Assembly: GCA_026168455.1 (NCBI GenBank)
Contig: CM047428.1
Coordinates: forward strand, 36,787,121-36,851,120
Reading direction: 5' to 3'
From: Theocolax elegans
Taxonomy: Eukaryota; Arthropoda; Insecta; Hymenoptera; Cerocephalidae
Length of the DNA: 64,000 bases
Shown here: one piece after another, positions 1 through 10,375 of the stretch
Layout of the letters: each line of letters opens with the position of its first letter
How positions within the stretch are numbered: the stretch's first letter is position 1
Translations under genes and position numbers: made by a program
Notes under the pieces: generated by a model
Database searches by the model: none
Seen by the model: only the letters and a program-made list of their open reading frames with translations
What the model was told of the DNA's origin: nothing

Positions 1-4
1 GAGA

Positions 5-916
5 TTGTGTTACAACGTGTCGTATTTAGATCAAGTTTGGGAGGTCGATTTACAGGACTTGCGCTTAATAAAAAATTACAACGACGGAGTGTCTTACGTT
101 TTGGTGGCGATCGACGTTTTAAGTAAATTTGTGTGGGTGGAACCTTTGAAAGACAAATCGAGTGACCAAGTAACCGAGGCATTCAAAAAAATTTTAAAAC
201 GAAGCGGAGAACGTTTTCCGTACATGGTTCAAAGCGATCGAGGAAAGGAGTTTCTCGGTAAATTTATGCAAAATTTTTTAAAACGTAACGACATTCGATT
301 TCGCGTTGTGCGTAATCCGGATGTGAAGGCTGCGGTGGTTGAACGAGTAAATAGAACTCTGAAAGAACGTATGTGGCGTTATTTCACACATAAAAATACT
401 CGTAGGTACATTGACGTATTACAACACATCGTCAAGGCTTACAATAACACAAGACATTCTAGCATTAAAATGACACCGGCTTCGGTAACTATTCACAACG
501 AAGGGATTGCGCGAAAAAATTTAGAACGTCTGAGCAGAAACAAATTACCGAAACGGAAAAAGAATATATACAAAGTCGGTAGTTACGTTCGAATCAGTAG
601 AGACAAGAACGCTTTTGAAAAAGGTTACGTCAGAGGATGGCAAGAGGAAATTTTTATAATTAAAAGTGTTGCGAAAAAACAAAACATTTACGTTTATACT
701 TTGACCGATTTGGACGGTGAAAGCATTGAAGGATTCTTTTATCCCGAAGAACTCACGGCCGTTGATAGTTGTCGCGTAGAAAATCGTGAACACAAAATAG
801 ATAAAATTTTACGTAGTAAAGGCAAAGGTAAACGTAAACAGTATTTCGTCAGTTGGGTTGGATATCCTGAAAAATTTAATTTGTGGGTCTCTGCCAACGA
901 TTTAAAAGCATTGTAA
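5..916 (+). CDS. Polinton/adintovirus-like retroviral-type integrase with C-terminal chromodomain, 5'-partial
   Basis: This would insert the element DNA into the chromosome. The open frame has an rve catalytic core with a D,D-35-E pattern: the first Asp in WEVDLQDL, the second in QSDRGKEF and the Glu in VVERVNRTLKERM. A C-terminal basic region follows, then a chromodomain-like segment ending in QYFVSWVGYPEKFNLW (about residues 255-300). The usual N-terminal zinc-binding part is not seen because the window begins here, so the listed Met is probably internal. The stop lies 1 base before the ATG of the penton-like gene, a compact virus-like arrangement. Integrase plus chromodomain, followed by penton-like, pX-like and capsid genes, is typical of Polinton/Maverick elements and adintoviruses. 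A gypsy integrase is the alternative, but the downstream genes argue against it. The family call is firm; whether it is functional is unknown. Confidence 0.85.
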   Translation: MCYNVSYLDQVWEVDLQDLRLIKNYNDGVSYVLVAIDVLSKFVWVEPLKDKSSDQVTEAFKKILKRSGERFPYMVQSDRGKEFLGKFMQNFLKRNDIRFRVVRNPDVKAAVVERVNRTLKERMWRYFTHKNTRRYIDVLQHIVKAYNNTRHSSIKMTPASVTIHNEGIARKNLERLSRNKLPKRKKNIYKVGSYVRISRDKNAFEKGYVRGWQEEIFIIKSVAKKQNIYVYTLTDLDGESIEGFFYPEELTAVDSCRVENREHKIDKILRSKGKGKRKQYFVSWVGYPEKFNLWVSANDLKAL

Positions 917-917
917 A

Positions 918-1693
918 ATGGATTCCGACGATTTTACCATTGTTTTGCCGAGCAACAGTAGTATGAAATATTTTCCAGACAATACAACGACGTGCTTTTC
1001 AACTAAATTACCAAAGCAGATAGCTTTACAAGGACGATGGATGGTTGGACTATCCGAGATACACGTACCCTGCACTACCCTACACTTGAGCAGAGAGGAA
1101 TCAAAATTATCGGCAACAAAAAACTATTATTTTCAACACGGTATATGCGACGATATTAATCAACTTGTCGATTGTATAAACGACAGTTTATTCAAATATC
1201 ACGGCAACACTGAAATTGAAAAATTAGTCTATAACGAAAACGGAGGTTTGGTACAATGATAAAATTCAAAGAAAATGAAAATCGTACGAAACCGTTTGCT
1301 ACATTTTCAACGACGGTTAATCGTATTTTAGGTTTCGATTTGAACGAAACGTTAGAATTTGAAAGTTACGATGGATCGACGATTCAAGTAGCAAATTTTC
1401 CCGCCAGCCTCTCGAGAGCCATACCCGATCAATTTTTTGTTTATTCAAATCTGTGTGAACCTTGTATAGTAGGAGATTCTCACACACCGTTGCTTCGCAT
1501 AGTGAATATTCAATCGAAACACTTCAATTATGGAAATACTGTAGTTAAACGTTTTGCACCCGTCAGTTATACACCCATACTTTACAATTGTTTTAAAGTT
1601 ATCGACATTGATATAAGAGATCAATATGGTCATCCAATACCATTCGAGTTTGGTACGTTGACCGCAGCGTTACATTTTAAAAGGATTGATTAG
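918..1693 (+). pseudogene. Penton-like minor capsid gene, copy 1 (frameshifted)
   Basis: This is the upstream copy of the gene at 2152-2928 and is almost identical to it. The first 113 codons match exactly. A single missing A near 1255 then creates a stop, and the rest of the protein continues in another frame from 1256 to 1693. No other disabling change is visible inside the gene. The product would be a penton-base or minor capsid protein (see copy 2). It lies between the integrase stop and a broken pX-like copy, as part of the 1.24-kb tandem duplication. Confidence 0.8.
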
Positions 1694-1699
1694 TGTCGT

Positions 1700-2103
1700 T
1701 CGTTTGGCAGGGCTTATTACTCTTTATTACGATAGTCCAATTGGAAGCGGACGGGGCGTACATCACGTTTATGCAGGTTCAACATCGCAACGAGGACACG
1801 GTGTGGGTAGTTGGCTCGCAGGTTTATTTAGAAGAGCGGTGCCTTTGATTGCTAAAGGTGCTCGCGCCCTTGGTAAAGAAGCAGTCCGAGCAGGCGTCAC
1901 ATAGTAGATGACGTGTCGGATGGAAATCTGTCGTTCAAAGAATCGTTTAATAATCGTATGACGAATCTGGTAAAAATTGAAACGTAAAGCCGTAGACAAA
2001 TTAATAAAATGATGGAGGGGTCTGGATATAAAACATTCGACAAAAGGAGAGCTCTACAGTTTCCGTGGAACGGTGAAAGTGTACGTATCAAACAGCTTAA
2101 ACC
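1700..2103 (+). pseudogene. pX-like core protein gene, copy 1 (broken and 3'-truncated)
   Basis: This is the upstream copy of the gene at 2945-3523. Its start codon is lost (CATGG in copy 2 reads CAGGG here) and a CT dinucleotide is missing a few bases further on. The glycine/arginine-rich and alanine-rich middle is still readable (GSGRGVHHVYAG, then GSWLAGLFRRAVPL). Several single-base deletions follow between 1897 and 1999. The copy ends where the second duplication unit starts, so the lysine-rich tail is absent. It is not expected to make a functional protein. Confidence 0.75.
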
Positions 2104-2151
2104 TCTGAAATTAATTTGTGGTCTCTGCCAACGATTTAAAAGCATTGTAAA

Positions 2152-2928
2152 ATGGATTCCGACGATTTTACCATTGTTTTGCCGAGCAACAGTAGTATGA
2201 AATATTTTCCAGACAATACAACGACGTGCTTTTCAACTAAATTACCAAAGCAGATAGCTTTACAAGGACGATGGATGGTTGGACTATCCGAGATACACGT
2301 ACCCTGCACTACCCTACACTTGAGCAGAGAGGAATCAAAATTATCGGCAACAAAAAACTATTATTTTCAACACGGTATATGCGACGATATTAATCAACTT
2401 GTCGATTGTATAAACGACAGTTTATTCAAATATCACGGCAACACTGAAATTGAAAAATTAGTCTATAACGAAAACGGAGGTTTGGTACAAATGATAAAAT
2501 TCAAAGAAAATGAAAATCGTACGAAACCGTTTGCTACATTTTCAACGACGGTTAATCGTATTTTAGGTTTCGATTTGAACGAAACGTTAGAATTTGAAAG
2601 TTACGATGGATCGACGATTCAAGTAGCAAATTTTCCCGCCAGCCTCTCGAGAGCCATACCCGATCAATTTTTTGTTTATTCAAATCTGTGTGAACCTTGT
2701 ATAGTAGGAGATTCTCACACACCGTTGCTTCGCATAGTGAATATTCAATCGAAACACTTCAATTATGGAAATACTGTAGTTAAACGTTTTGCACCCGTCA
2801 GTTATACACCCATACTTTACAATTGTTTTAAAGTTATCGACATTGATATAAGAGATCAATATGGTCATCCAATACCATTCGAGTTTGGTACGTTGACCGC
2901 AGCGTTACATTTTAAAAGGATTGATTAA
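2152..2928 (+). CDS. Penton-like minor capsid protein of Polinton/adintovirus type
   Basis: The 258-residue protein begins with a short polar lead, then the pattern FTIVLPSNSS...FPDNTTTCFSTKLPKQIALQGRWMVGL. That pattern is characteristic of a family found beside the capsid gene in metazoan Polinton-like elements and adintoviruses, where it is taken as the penton (capsid vertex) protein. I recognise the family from this N-terminal pattern; the vertex role is established only by analogy with adenovirus-like virions. No signal peptide, membrane segment or catalytic motif is visible. The ATG follows the duplicated integrase tail, and the stop is 14 bases upstream of the pX-like ATG. This is the intact copy. 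A sister copy at 918-1693 carries a one-base deletion. Confidence 0.7.
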   Translation: MDSDDFTIVLPSNSSMKYFPDNTTTCFSTKLPKQIALQGRWMVGLSEIHVPCTTLHLSREESKLSATKNYYFQHGICDDINQLVDCINDSLFKYHGNTEIEKLVYNENGGLVQMIKFKENENRTKPFATFSTTVNRILGFDLNETLEFESYDGSTIQVANFPASLSRAIPDQFFVYSNLCEPCIVGDSHTPLLRIVNIQSKHFNYGNTVVKRFAPVSYTPILYNCFKVIDIDIRDQYGHPIPFEFGTLTAALHFKRID

Positions 2929-2944
2929 GTGTCGTTCGTTTGGC

Positions 2945-3523
2945 ATGGCTTATTACTCTCTTTATTACGATAGTCCAATTGGAAGCGGACGGGGCGTACA
3001 TCACGTTTATGCAGGTTCAACATCGCAACGAGGACACGGTGTGGGTAGTTGGCTCGCAGGTTTATTTAGAAGAGCGGTGCCTTTGATTGCTAAAGGTGCT
3101 CGCGCCCTTGGTAAAGAAGCAGTCCGAGCAGGCGTCAACATATTAGATGACGTGTCGGATGGAAATCTGTCGTTCAAAGAATCGTTTAATAATCGTATGA
3201 ACGAATCTGGTAAAAATTTGAAACGTAAAGCCGTAGACAAAATTAATAAAATGATGGAGGGGTCTGGATATAAAACATTCGACAAAAGGAGAGCTCTACA
3301 GTTTCCGTGGAACGGTGAAAGTGTACGTATCAAACAGCTTAAACCTCGTAAAAAGTACAAACGTCGTCAAAGTATAAAGAAAAGGAAACGTACAAAAAAA
3401 ACCAAGTCTTTAAAACGGTTACAGCCAAAAGTGAAGCGTAAGAAACAGAATAAAAAGAAGAAATCGAGGAAAATATCGAAAACAAAAAAGAAGACAAAGA
3501 ATAATTTTGACGTTTTCAATTGA
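2945..3523 (+). CDS. Adenovirus pX (mu)-like basic core protein
   Basis: This is probably a DNA-condensing virion core protein. The start is taken at the ATG giving MAYYSLYYDSPIGSGRG, because upstream in-frame codons overlap the penton gene. After the start come a GRGVHH..GSTSQRGHG segment and an amphipathic Ala/Leu/Arg stretch (SWLAGLFRRAVPLIAKGARALGK, cited here in part). This resembles the cleaved adenovirus pX/mu precursor and is a hallmark of adintovirus core proteins. The last 60 residues are extremely rich in Lys and Arg, as expected of a DNA-binding tail. The gene ends 2 bases before the capsid ATG, fitting a densely packed late gene cluster. The frame is intact, unlike copy 1 at 1700. 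Confidence 0.75.
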   Translation: MAYYSLYYDSPIGSGRGVHHVYAGSTSQRGHGVGSWLAGLFRRAVPLIAKGARALGKEAVRAGVNILDDVSDGNLSFKESFNNRMNESGKNLKRKAVDKINKMMEGSGYKTFDKRRALQFPWNGESVRIKQLKPRKKYKRRQSIKKRKRTKKTKSLKRLQPKVKRKKQNKKKKSRKISKTKKKTKNNFDVFN

Positions 3524-3525
3524 AA

Positions 3526-4440
3526 ATGGCGTTTTTACATTCTCACAGCTCAGAGTGTCTCAAAAGTGAGTTGGATATATTTTCACTCCCTCAAACGCAA
3601 ACCAGTATCGAATCGAGTTGTTGGACTACTTATAATCCAATTTCGTCGTTAAACGACGATTCGCCCATCGAATTTTGCGTTCAAAATCAAGGAGAAGATT
3701 ACCTGGATCTTGTTTCAAAGTTTGTGTAAAAGTCAAACCTTATTCGAAAGACGATGACAAACACGTAGGACCTGTAAATAATTTCTTACACTCGTTATTT
3801 AATCAAATCGATATTTATTTTAATCAGAAACCAATCACTCCTCCGAATAACGCTTATCCGTACAGAGCGTACATAGAAACACTCTTGAATTACGGCCCAG
3901 CAGCTAAAGAATCGCATCTATCGACGACTTTGTGGTACGCAGATACACCAAGACAGATGGACAGCACCCCTGACGAGGGTACAAACGCAGGACTTGCAAA
4001 CAGACAAAATTTTACATCCGATGGCAAAACCGTCGATCTCATTGGACATTTGCATTGCGATATTTTTAATCAGGATAAATTACTCATCAATGGTGTCGAA
4101 ATGAAAATACGTCTTGTACGTTCAAAGGACTCATTTTGTTTAATGGATTCGTCAGCCGCAGGCTCATACACCGTAAGCATCACCGAAGCAAATTTACTCG
4201 TAAGACGCGTGAAAATAAGTCCTGGAATTCTATTGGCCCATGCAAAAACTCTCGCAACTACAACCGCTAAATATCCCATATCCAGAGTGGAAATCAAAAC
4301 ATTCACGATACCTAGCGGTGTCTTGGGTGAAACACTCGACAACGTGATTTTAGGACAACTACCAAAACGAGTGATACTGGGATTTGTTGATAATAAGGCT
4401 TTCAATGGAAACAAAACTTTGAATCCTTTCAATTTTCAAA
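3526..4440 (+). pseudogene. Major capsid protein (adenovirus hexon-like, double jelly-roll type), frameshifted and truncated
   Basis: The first 68 codons (MAFLHSHSSE, then QTQTSIESSCW) match the N-terminus of the Polinton/adintovirus major capsid family, often named F54H12.2-like in animal genomes. Near 3705-3728 the frame shifts. Capsid sequence continues in a second frame (HVGPVNNFLHSLFNQIDIYFN, then LLNYGPAAKESHL) down to NPFNFQNY at about 4440. From there the translation turns into unrelated CT-rich repeat. The visible part is about 300 residues, shorter than usual for the family, so the C-terminal part is missing. The gene directly follows the pX-like gene. The break and the lost 3' end make this a relic. 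Confidence 0.85.
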
Positions 4441-4850
4441 ATTACGAGACGCACTGCGCGCGCACTCCCTCTACCTCTCTCTCTCGCACCCATGTACTCC
4501 GACGGGGCCCGCTGTGACGTCACAGAGTCCGTTCCACCCTACCTATACATACGTGCGAGAGAGAGAGAGCGAAGCTCTTTCCCTCTCACTCCCTCTCTGG
4601 CACGCGCAGGCCCCCGCCGTGACATCACCACCGGGGTAGACACCCCATTGTCCACGCTAGACTACCCCATTGTACGTGCTAGACAACCCCATTGTTCCCA
4701 TTGTTCCCATTGTTCCCATTGTTCCCATTGTTCCCATTGTTTGCGCTAGACAATCCCATTGTTCCCATTGTTCGCACCAGACACCATTGTTGTTAGGCCA
4801 CGCCCATTCCGGCGCGCTATAAGGTACCCTTACTACTGTCAAATGTTTAT
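4441..4850 (+). repeat. CT/GA-rich block with a 14-bp palindrome and a 10-bp tandem repeat that terminates the capsid gene
   Basis: Capsid coding sequence stops abruptly at 4440. What follows is CT-rich tract, then a perfect palindrome CTGTGACGTCACAG near 4510 (which contains a TGACGTCA box), then GA-rich tract. From about 4687 to 4741 there is an array of the 10-bp unit CATTGTTCCC, with scattered single copies on both sides (CCCCATTG). No long open frame with coding character exists. It may be the end of another mobile element, but I cannot identify the family. Confidence 0.55.
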
Positions 4851-5116
4851 AATTTGATTAGTTACTATTAATTTAACAATTAATTTCTATGTATTACAAA
4901 TAAACTAAAATTTTAATTAAAATCGACATTTAATTTAGTAAAATAAAACAAAGAGTTCTATAACATGTAGAATTCTAGATAATTAGTACATGGGTTCTAT
5001 AATAAATTATTTATTCAGCTTGATTGATCGATCGATACCTTATTTAGTGGGTTTGGGTTAATCAAAATACTTGTAATCTATTAGTTTCAGACTGCGACGA
5101 CAACAGCTTACTTTTA
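4851..5116. other. AT-rich spacer
   Basis: Low-complexity AT-rich sequence between the capsid breakpoint and the hAT fragment. I see no gene or clear repeat in it. Confidence 0.5.
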
Positions 5117-5455
5117 ATGCTGCAAAGACAAATAAACATAACGCAGGAGGATGATTCGTCGATAGATAAAGCGGTGGAAGAAGAATTAAATCAATATTTG
5201 CGTGAAAAATGCTTATCTTTTAAAGCTTGTATTTTTACATGGTGGCGGGAGAACGGATGGCGGTTTCCTCACTTAAGAAAAATCGCTATAAATTATTTAG
5301 GTATCGTAGGAACACAAGTGTCGAGTGAGCGACTTTTTTCAATAGCAGGAGATATAGTGACTGATAGCCGCGTGAAACTTTTGTCCGAAAATGTCGAAAT
5401 GATATCGTTTTACATCCAAATTGGAAAGGATAAAATAAATGTACTAACATTTTGA
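5117..5455 (+). pseudogene. hAT-family transposase, C-terminal dimerisation domain fragment
   Basis: The 112 codons carry the hAT C-terminal dimerisation signature: WW then FPHLRKIAINYLGI, then TQVSSERLFSIAG and a final run of spaced hydrophobics. The SERLFS..AG block is the hallmark of hAT transposases and ZBED-like proteins. In the intact protein it holds the transposase dimer together. The BED finger and the catalytic RNase H-like core are not found upstream, so only the tail is left. A sequence that looks like a hAT right terminus lies about 1 kb downstream (6462), so both may belong to one element. Confidence 0.85.
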
Positions 5456-6147
5456 AAAATTATCGACCTGCTCTTTTAATTGCCCGCACCTCACCTTTTC
5501 ATAGCTGTTCATAAATTTTACTATTATACAAAGGAATTAAATATGTAATAGTTATACTTTAATATACATTATCAAAGTTACTCACTTGCTCACGCTCGCT
5601 CAATTACATTCTTCACCAATTGATTAAATATCATAAATAAATTTTTATTTTGAAGTAAATTTGAAAAGCAAATTAAAATTTGTTTAAACATGCTATGCTA
5701 AATATATTTATTTTAAATCTATTATCAATATTAAAATTAAATGCAACTTATCTTTTGTAAATAAAAACTAAAAAAACCAAAAATAGATTCCATATTTTTC
5801 TTCATTTCTACAAGAATGTAAAATATTTCATAATCTTGCACTTCTCCAAAGAATTGTACAGAATCATTTCCCTTACATTACTCTTATAAATTTCTCTTAT
5901 TTTATTTATTTCTTTTATTATTTATTGTTCAAGTAGAAATTTTGTCTAGCTTTCTATAGATCTATGTAGTTCACCATGTTAAATAATCGAGGCCTCGATA
6001 AAACTAGATAAATTTGTACCAAGGTTTATTTATTAATTTATTTATTTTATTTTCCTATTAATATATTTCCCTTGTAATTCTTATTAAAAACTTATTATCT
6101 TTTTTACATTAAAAGTGAAAGAAATATTAATTAATAAATGATTAGAA
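5456..6147. other. AT-rich sequence, probably hAT 3' region
   Basis: AT-rich non-coding sequence between the transposase tail and the subterminal repeats. No gene seen. Confidence 0.4.
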
Positions 6148-6462
6148 TTGAAACATTGGGATAGCGCGAGAAGTATTCGGGTAGTACGAAATATTCGGGT
6201 AGCCCGAAAAATTCGGGCAGTTCGTTACATTCGGGTAGTCCGAAAAATTCGGGTAGTTCGTTACATTCGGGTAGTTCGTAACATTCGGGTAGCCCGAATC
6301 ATTCGGGTAGACCGAAATATTTCGGGTAGCCCGAAACATTCGAGCAGACCGAAAACTTTCGGGTTACGGTAAAACCCGAAGCCCGACCGACTCAAACCCG
6401 ACCCGACGGGTCGGGTTTTCGAATCGGGTAACCCGACTTTCCGGGTACCCGCACACTCCTAG
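6148..6462 (+). mobile_element. Right terminus of a hAT element with ~18-bp subterminal repeats
   Basis: From 6165 to 6370 there are about ten imperfect copies of an ~18-bp unit of the form ATTCGGGTAGNCCGAAA, itself partly palindromic. They are followed by CGGGTCGGGTTTTCG-type sequence and end at CGGGTACCCGCACACTCCTAG. Read from the other strand the end is CTAGGAGTGTGCGGGT, close to the terminal inverted repeats of hAT elements. Arrays of short repeats just inside the ends are usual binding sites for hAT transposases. The matching left end is not visible upstream, so the 8-bp target duplication cannot be checked. Confidence 0.65.
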
Positions 6463-8216
6463 TTATAAATAACTAACAAAAAGTGAACGTAATATTTGCA
6501 ATATAAATATGTATGTTTATCCGCAAATTTATAATTTTGTTATATAAATTTCACCAAAGTTTCAAACATAACACAGACATATATTTCAATATAAATTCAA
6601 TATAAATGTAAGAAGTAAGTAGAATTTAAAAAAACTTATAATAGTAAATCTGCATAAAATGCTGTAATAACAAAATAGACTTTTTAGATGATCAGGGTGA
6701 AAATATATTTACTGATCTTATTAAATTAATATATATCTTACCCATCTGATTAATTTCTATTATTTGCATGTAATTATAACTAGGAATATATATTTATTAA
6801 ATCTATTATTTGAAATTTGATTTTTCATGAGTGATACACTTACAAAATGTATAATTTGAATTTAAGACACCATTCAATTAAAGAATAAAGTTATCGTGTT
6901 TTTATAGCAAATGAATATGACTTAATAATTAAAGAATATAAATTTAAAATTTGAGTTAAAAGCGGGTCCTTGTGCGCTTGTGCGATCGTCTTAGCGTCGT
7001 GAAAATAATCAACGGTTATATTATATTTTTTGAATGTAAATAATTTGTATATAATTCCTTTTTACAAATAAATTTATGGAGTTTAAACATTACACGATTA
7101 ATTAATATATTCATAACAATACGAAGATATAAATTAAATAAATCTTGACAGTATTTTAATTTTTCAGTTACTTAAAATAAATCCGGTATTAACTACTAAT
7201 ATCAAGTCATTAACTATTAGGAATATTCAATTTACTCAAAAGTCAATCCAGATTCATTATTAGTTAATGTCAATAATTTGTCACAAGTCACACATTTCTC
7301 AGTGTTATAGTATTGTACGATTTTTGCAATTAGCGTCTATGTTTATAGTTGTAGTCTTGGAAAGAAACATCTTATGTGATGGTGAAATTTATTTAATAAA
7401 TTTATTAGTTAGTAGTTTTTGATAAACATACTTTTTTATTGTGATGATAAATTAGAAGCAACTACAAGAAAGCAACAAAATAATTGTAAAATTTCAATGT
7501 ATAATATTTCATAAGGCTGACAAATGCTGATACAGAGTTTCTGCTTTAAGAAGCGGCGAGTGGATGTGGATATAATATATAATAATAGTTAAAATGAGTT
7601 TGGTATATGATATAATTTTTGAATGCAGGATGTAGAATTAATCAGCTATGCAAATACAGTACAAATAATAATATTGTAATTCTAGCAGTAAGTTGCACAT
7701 TTTTTATTTGTCTATCTCTACTTGTTTCTGAGTTATGAACAAATGAGCTAATGCATAATTTATTCACAATTTTCTATTAAGTGCGTATAACTTTAGTCGA
7801 ACAGCCTGTGAGATTAAATTTCACATAAATTCTTTCATAGTTGTGAATCAGAAAGTTCCCAAAGTCGCTACAGAAACCGTGACCGGGAGAGTGGAACCCC
7901 TTCATATAAATTGTATTAACAATTCTTTATCTATAAATTACTGAATATTTATGATAAAAAAACATTTAAATAAATTATTTATGATTATAAATTTATCATA
8001 ATAATTAGTATTTTTTCAATTGCAATATCAAATTATATCTAAACGCACTTAAATGTTTCTGTTTTTTCTCCTCGGGTTCTTGGTAAGCTTAAAAATAAAA
8101 AAAAAAAAAAATGTTTCTTTATTAACCACATTCTGTATATTATCGAAGTATAAATAACACATTAACATCCACATCCACATCCACATTATATTAAAATTGT
8201 ATACTGCCAAAATGAC
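6463..8216. other. AT-rich non-coding stretch
   Basis: About 1.75 kb of AT-rich sequence without a gene. It holds a poly-A run near 8098 and a short CCACAT repeat near 8168. I see no recognisable element. Confidence 0.5.
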
Positions 8217-8903
8217 GATTTAAGTATAAATTATGTTATATTTTTTTAAATAGTTTGTAAAAATTAATTTTTTTTTAATTCAATATGATCGCGGCACCCA
8301 AAAGAATAATTAGACATAGTGTTTGACTTTTTTATAGGTATTTAATTAATTTTTTAATGGTTTTAAAGTTTAAGTCTGAGCGTACGTCCGTACAGGCAGA
8401 CCTTTTATTTTTTTACTCTTCTTATATCTCTGTTGGATTTTCGAAAAAATGAATTTTATTTAATGAAAGTGATCGCGGAACCACACGGATTAATTAGTAA
8501 TAGTGTTTAACTTTTTTATAGGTGTTTAATTACTTTTTTAAATGGTTTAACCTCGATTATTTAAAACGATTATTGATTTGTTTATCTCGAACAGTTATAA
8601 CTGAAGGTAACATTAAGGATTGGACATCATCAACAGGAAGGGAATATTTTTTTTTCAATTTCGTAATATGGGTTTCAGTAGATGACGCCCCGTCGACCTG
8701 GAGGTAACAGTAGGGACCTGGACATCTTCTACAGGGAGAAATTGTTTTTTTTTGATATCGTAATAGGTCTTTCAGTAGGAGTTGCCCCGATGACCTGGAG
8801 GTAACATTACCGACCTGGACATCTTCTACAGGAAGAAAAATTTTTTTTTTGATTTCGCAATATGCCTTCCAGTAGATGTTGCCCAGATGACCTGGAGGTA
8901 ATC
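8217..8903 (+). repeat. Composite repeat, copy 1, ending in three ~97-bp tandem units
   Basis: Bases 8217-8600 contain a segment (ATGATCGCGGCACCCAAA...) that recurs at 10376-10511, and a second (AAGTGATCGCGGAACCACAC) that recurs at about 11390. From 8606 follow three tandem units of ~97 bp (starting GGTAACATTAAGG, GGTAACAGTAGGG, GGTAACATTACCG). Each contains an arm like GTAGATGATG and, across the unit junction, CATCATCTAC, so each junction can form a hairpin. The array is cut at 8903 by a gypsy fragment. Copy 2 of the composite lies beyond that fragment. Confidence 0.75.
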
Positions 8904-10375
8904 AAAATAGGTTTGTCCTGACCTGCCAGAGTCGCTCCGTCGTCGAGCCTTCGACATTCTGCACCGACCAGCTCACCCCAGCGTACGAGCCACAGTTCGC
9001 CTCGTATCTGAGAAATTCGTCTGGCCAGGAGTCCGTAAGGACGCTGCTCATTGGGCCCGCTCCTGTGACGCCTGTCAACGATCGAAGGTAAACAAGCATA
9101 ACCGTGCCGCACTCTCTTCCTTCGAGGCACCAGACAACAGGTTCCAGCACATCCACATGGACCTGATCACGCTACCCCTTGTCGACGGGTTTCGGTACTG
9201 CCTGACGATCATCGACCGCTTCTCCAGGTGGCCAGAGGCAGTGCCTTTGAAGGATATTCGAGCGGACACGGTAGCCAACGCCTTCTTCTCCAGCTGGGTC
9301 GCCCATTACGGTTCACCTCTCACGATAACGACGGACCAGGGGACCCAATTTGAGTCAGCCCTTTTCACGGCCTTGGCCCAACAGGTTGGAGCACAGCGCA
9401 TACACACCACGCCATACCATCCGCAGGCAAACGGCATTATTGAGCGCTTCCACCGAACGCTCAAGGCCGTGCTTATGTGCGAATCGCAGATCTCATGGAC
9501 GCAACGTCTGCCCATGGCTCTGTTGGGTCTGCGCACCTGTTTTAAGGAGGATCTCCAGGCATCTCCAGCTGAGATGCTCTACGGTACCACTCTCCGTCTC
9601 CCAGGAGAGTTTTTCGTCACCTCCAACACGTCAGCTGACCCGCAAACCTTTATAGGGAAATTCCGCCAATTGATCATGAAGATCAAGCCGGTTCCAGCAT
9701 CACACCACACCAACTATCGACCTTTCCTACTCAAGAGCCTGGACACCTGCAGTCACGTCTATCAACGCGTGGACGCCGTGCGCAAACCGTTGGTACCACC
9801 TTATGTAGGCCCTTTCAAGGTTGTCAAACGTATCAACGAGAAAGTTTACGTCATTCTAGTTAATGGAGAGGAGAGGTCAGTCACAACAGACGCCCTAATT
9901 CCAGCGCATTTAAACACATCGGAGCCCGCCCTCCAACCCCTACAGACACCTGCACAGACTTCAACACAATCTCATGACAACTTTGAGCAGACAGCCAAAC
10001 AAAAGAGAGTAAGTTTTCCTTCGCCTCCTGCGAAGGTTTTTGGAAGGGGAGTGGCTGTGGAGACTCGTCCGAGCATTCAAGCTCCTGCGCAACACAGCGC
10101 CACGCAACAGTCGAGACGGAAACAAATCCTCGTTCCGAGACCGGAATTCTAGAGGACCGGAATACTACTTCCCCTTGCGACGCCGAGCGGGACGGATCGA
10201 ACGCCAACGTAGCGGCCATCTAGACCATCGCTTCTTCTACGACACGAGTTTTAATTCGCTCACCTTTTTGTAAAGACGTTTGTAAATAATTAGCCGAAAT
10301 CCCAAATAGAAATAAATACGGGAATTGAAAGCAGTGCACGTCTATTTTCTCAACCCACTACCACCAATTCCCAAA
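8904..10375 (+). mobile_element. 5'-truncated Ty3/gypsy retrotransposon fragment (integrase region to 3' end)
   Basis: The GC-rich block is sharply different from the AT-rich repeats on both sides. It starts inside pol (integrase zinc-finger region) and runs through the integrase to a non-coding tail with an AATAAA signal near 10310, then about 60 bases that look like an LTR end. Reverse transcriptase, RNase H and protease are absent. It sits between two copies of the same composite repeat, either inserted at their boundary or carried with them. Confidence 0.7.
8914..10152 (+). pseudogene. Gypsy pol fragment: H2C2 zinc finger and integrase
   Basis: The open frame has no start of its own. It enters in the integrase zinc-binding region (HRPAHPSVRATVRL, then CDACQRSK), passes the catalytic core with the Asp of HMDLITLPLVDGF and the Asp of TTDQGTQFES, and the Glu of ANGIIERFHRTLK. 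It ends in the GPF-type C-terminal module (PPYVGPFKVVKRI). The enzyme would join retrotransposon cDNA to host DNA. The frame is uninterrupted for about 410 codons despite the missing 5' part, so the truncation is probably not ancient. The sequence is only distantly similar to the integrase of the gypsy element at 28087-40947, so it belongs to a different lineage. Confidence 0.85.

Larger units (their letters stand above)
868..3345 (+). repeat. Tandem duplication of the penton-pX cassette (two ~1.24-kb units)
   Basis: Bases about 868-2103 and 2104-3345 are copies of each other in direct orientation. Unit 1 starts in the last codons of the integrase gene and stops inside the pX-like gene at CTTAAACCT, where unit 2 begins again with integrase-end sequence. 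Unit 2 is nearly intact. Unit 1 differs mainly by 1-2 base deletions in short homopolymers or dinucleotides (near 1255, 1693, 1717, 1897, 1961, 1976, 1999, 2117) plus very few substitutions. That bias could mean a real duplicate losing function, or an assembly artefact from unpolished long reads. Confidence 0.9.

Noticed and set aside
6148..6372. Open frames on both strands with repeated IRVVRNIRV or YPNVTNYPN pattern
   Set aside because: They are translations of the 18-bp subterminal repeat of a hAT element.
8606..8903. CRISPR-like array
   Set aside because: Units are contiguous 97-bp tandem repeats without unique spacers of constant length, in an arthropod-like genome.
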